Below, one piece after another: positions 5,724 to 6,371 of a stretch of DNA of 6,371 bases. The stretch is taken from NCBI GenBank assembly GCA_003165135.1, contig PLSN01000313.1:1121-7491 (forward strand), given 5' to 3'. Each line of letters starts with the position of its first letter. Positions within the stretch are counted from its first letter, which is position 1. The stretch is from Bacteroidota bacterium (GTDB lineage: Bacteria; Bacteroidota; Bacteroidia; Chitinophagales; LD1). The position numbers were made by a program, and so were the translations under genes. The notes below the pieces were generated by a model that ran no database searches, was not told the origin of the DNA, and saw only the letters and a list, made by a program, of their open reading frames with translations.

Positions 5724-5786
5724 TAGTAAAGAGGTTTAATAAAACCTAAAACAGTCATAAGACAGCCAATAGATATTTGATTTCCT

Positions 5787-5794
5787 TACTTTTG
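5787..5794 (+). promoter_or_regulatory. lptC: -7 box directly before lptC
   Basis: TACTTTTG matches TAnnTTTG and ends four bases before the ATG at 5799. No TTG lies at the usual distance upstream. If used, transcription would start at or within a few bases of the start codon, giving a leaderless or nearly leaderless mRNA. Confidence 0.45.
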
Positions 5795-5798
5795 GGCC

Positions 5799-6365
5799 AT
5801 GTTTTCAGCTTCTGCCCGCATTGTCATTATAGCCTTATCGCTCTTGGCGATGTCCTGTGCCTTGTCTGGCTGCAAAAATGACCTCGACGAGGCCAAGTTG
5901 GTCACCAGCCGGGCCAATGTCAATATCGAAAAAGGCAAAGACGTCGTCATCCAGTATTCCGATCACGGCAATACTAAGATCAAGGCTGTGGCCAAGACCC
6001 TCACACGGTTTAACGTAGAGAAGCCTTATCTGGAGTTTACCGATGGGATCAAAATAACTTTCTACTCCGAGGACAAGACCGTCGGGACGACCATGACGGC
6101 CGACTATGCCTCAGCTGTGGAGAACTCTAACATCATGACCGCACGCAAGAATGTCGAGGTCATCAATGCCAAGGGCGAAAAGCTCAATACCGAAGAGATC
6201 ATCTGGGATGAACAAAAAAAGATCATCTACTCCAATGCATTCGTCAAGATCACCACCGCAGACGAGATCATCTGGGGCAATGGCATGGAGGCCAATGAAG
6301 ACTTCTCCGACTATGTGATCAAGAAAGTGATCGGTAAGGTGAAAGTGAAGACTGAGAAAGAGTAA
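5799..6365 (+). CDS. lptC: LptC-like LPS export lipoprotein
   Basis: The 188-residue product resembles the Bacteroidota form of LptC, the bitopic component that passes lipopolysaccharide from the LptBFG transporter to the periplasmic LptA bridge. A hydrophobic signal (about 7-22) ends in the lipobox ALSGC with Cys25 as likely lipid site, unlike the E. coli protein, which keeps a transmembrane helix. The rest is the repetitive beta-jellyroll pattern: AKTLTRF, KPYLEFTDGIKITFY, MTADYA, NVEVINAKGEKLNTEEIIWD, IYSNAFVKITTADEIIWG and GMEANEDFSDYVIKKV. The GxxLxTEExxW and EANxDFSDY stretches are the family's most recognisable parts. The ATG at 5799 is kept because the next Met (residue 18) would leave too short a signal peptide. 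The stop codon lies six bases before the window end, so downstream partners are not visible. Confidence 0.9.
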   Translation: MFSASARIVIIALSLLAMSCALSGCKNDLDEAKLVTSRANVNIEKGKDVVIQYSDHGNTKIKAVAKTLTRFNVEKPYLEFTDGIKITFYSEDKTVGTTMTADYASAVENSNIMTARKNVEVINAKGEKLNTEEIIWDEQKKIIYSNAFVKITTADEIIWGNGMEANEDFSDYVIKKVIGKVKVKTEKE

Positions 6366-6371
6366 TACAGA

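Larger units (their letters stand above)
5575..5798. other. Divergent intergenic region with repeats
   Basis: These 224 bp separate the leftward holin-like gene from rightward lptC. They hold a three-unit 9-bp repeat, a large C/G-rich inverted repeat, and a -7 box touching the lptC start. No open frame of protein character was found. Confidence 0.75.

Overview
The window looks like chromosomal DNA from a member of the Bacteroidota, probably near the Chitinophagaceae/Sphingobacteriia. The signs are: TAnnTTTG-type -7 boxes, several with a TTG element 19-20 bp upstream; A-rich leaders without clear Shine-Dalgarno sequences; a Bacteroidota-style LptC lipoprotein; a secreted DUF1573 protein; and two kinds of intergenic inverted repeat typical of the phylum. 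The organism assignment is an inference from these features.

Layout, left to right. Positions 1-1250 (minus) hold most of a multi-pass membrane enzyme of the sulfatase/alkaline-phosphatase superfamily; its C-terminus lies off the left edge. A 231-bp divergent intergenic region with a good promoter leads to a secreted DUF1573 protein (1482-1979, plus), which ends in a strong hairpin terminator. A dispersed-type inverted repeat forms the leader of rlmN (2138-3178, plus), the radical-SAM 23S rRNA/tRNA adenine-C2 methyltransferase. rlmN converges, with 16 bp to spare and no visible terminator, on a leftward block: rnc (RNase III, 3686-4411) and a small AT-rich membrane protein (3195-3665), probably one transcript from a promoter just upstream of rnc. 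Further right on the minus strand are a conserved-looking lipoprotein (4549-5079) and a four-helix protein of the phage_holin_4_2/YvlD family (5164-5574). A 224-bp divergent region containing a C/G-rich inverted repeat separates these from lptC (5799-6365, plus), a component of the LPS transport bridge.

Functionally this is mostly core cell biology: envelope (sulfatase-like transferase or hydrolase, DUF1573, lipoprotein, holin-like membrane protein, LptC) and RNA metabolism (RlmN, RNase III). I see no mobile element, defence system, CRISPR array, tRNA or rRNA. I did not find a convincing undescribed system. The points most worth a second look are the Asn at a usual catalytic-site Asp position in RNase III, the AT-rich gene behind rnc, the near-touching convergent ends of rlmN and the rnc unit, the repeat-derived leader of rlmN, the near-leaderless promoter arrangement of lptC, and the atypical nucleophile region of the truncated sulfatase-like protein.
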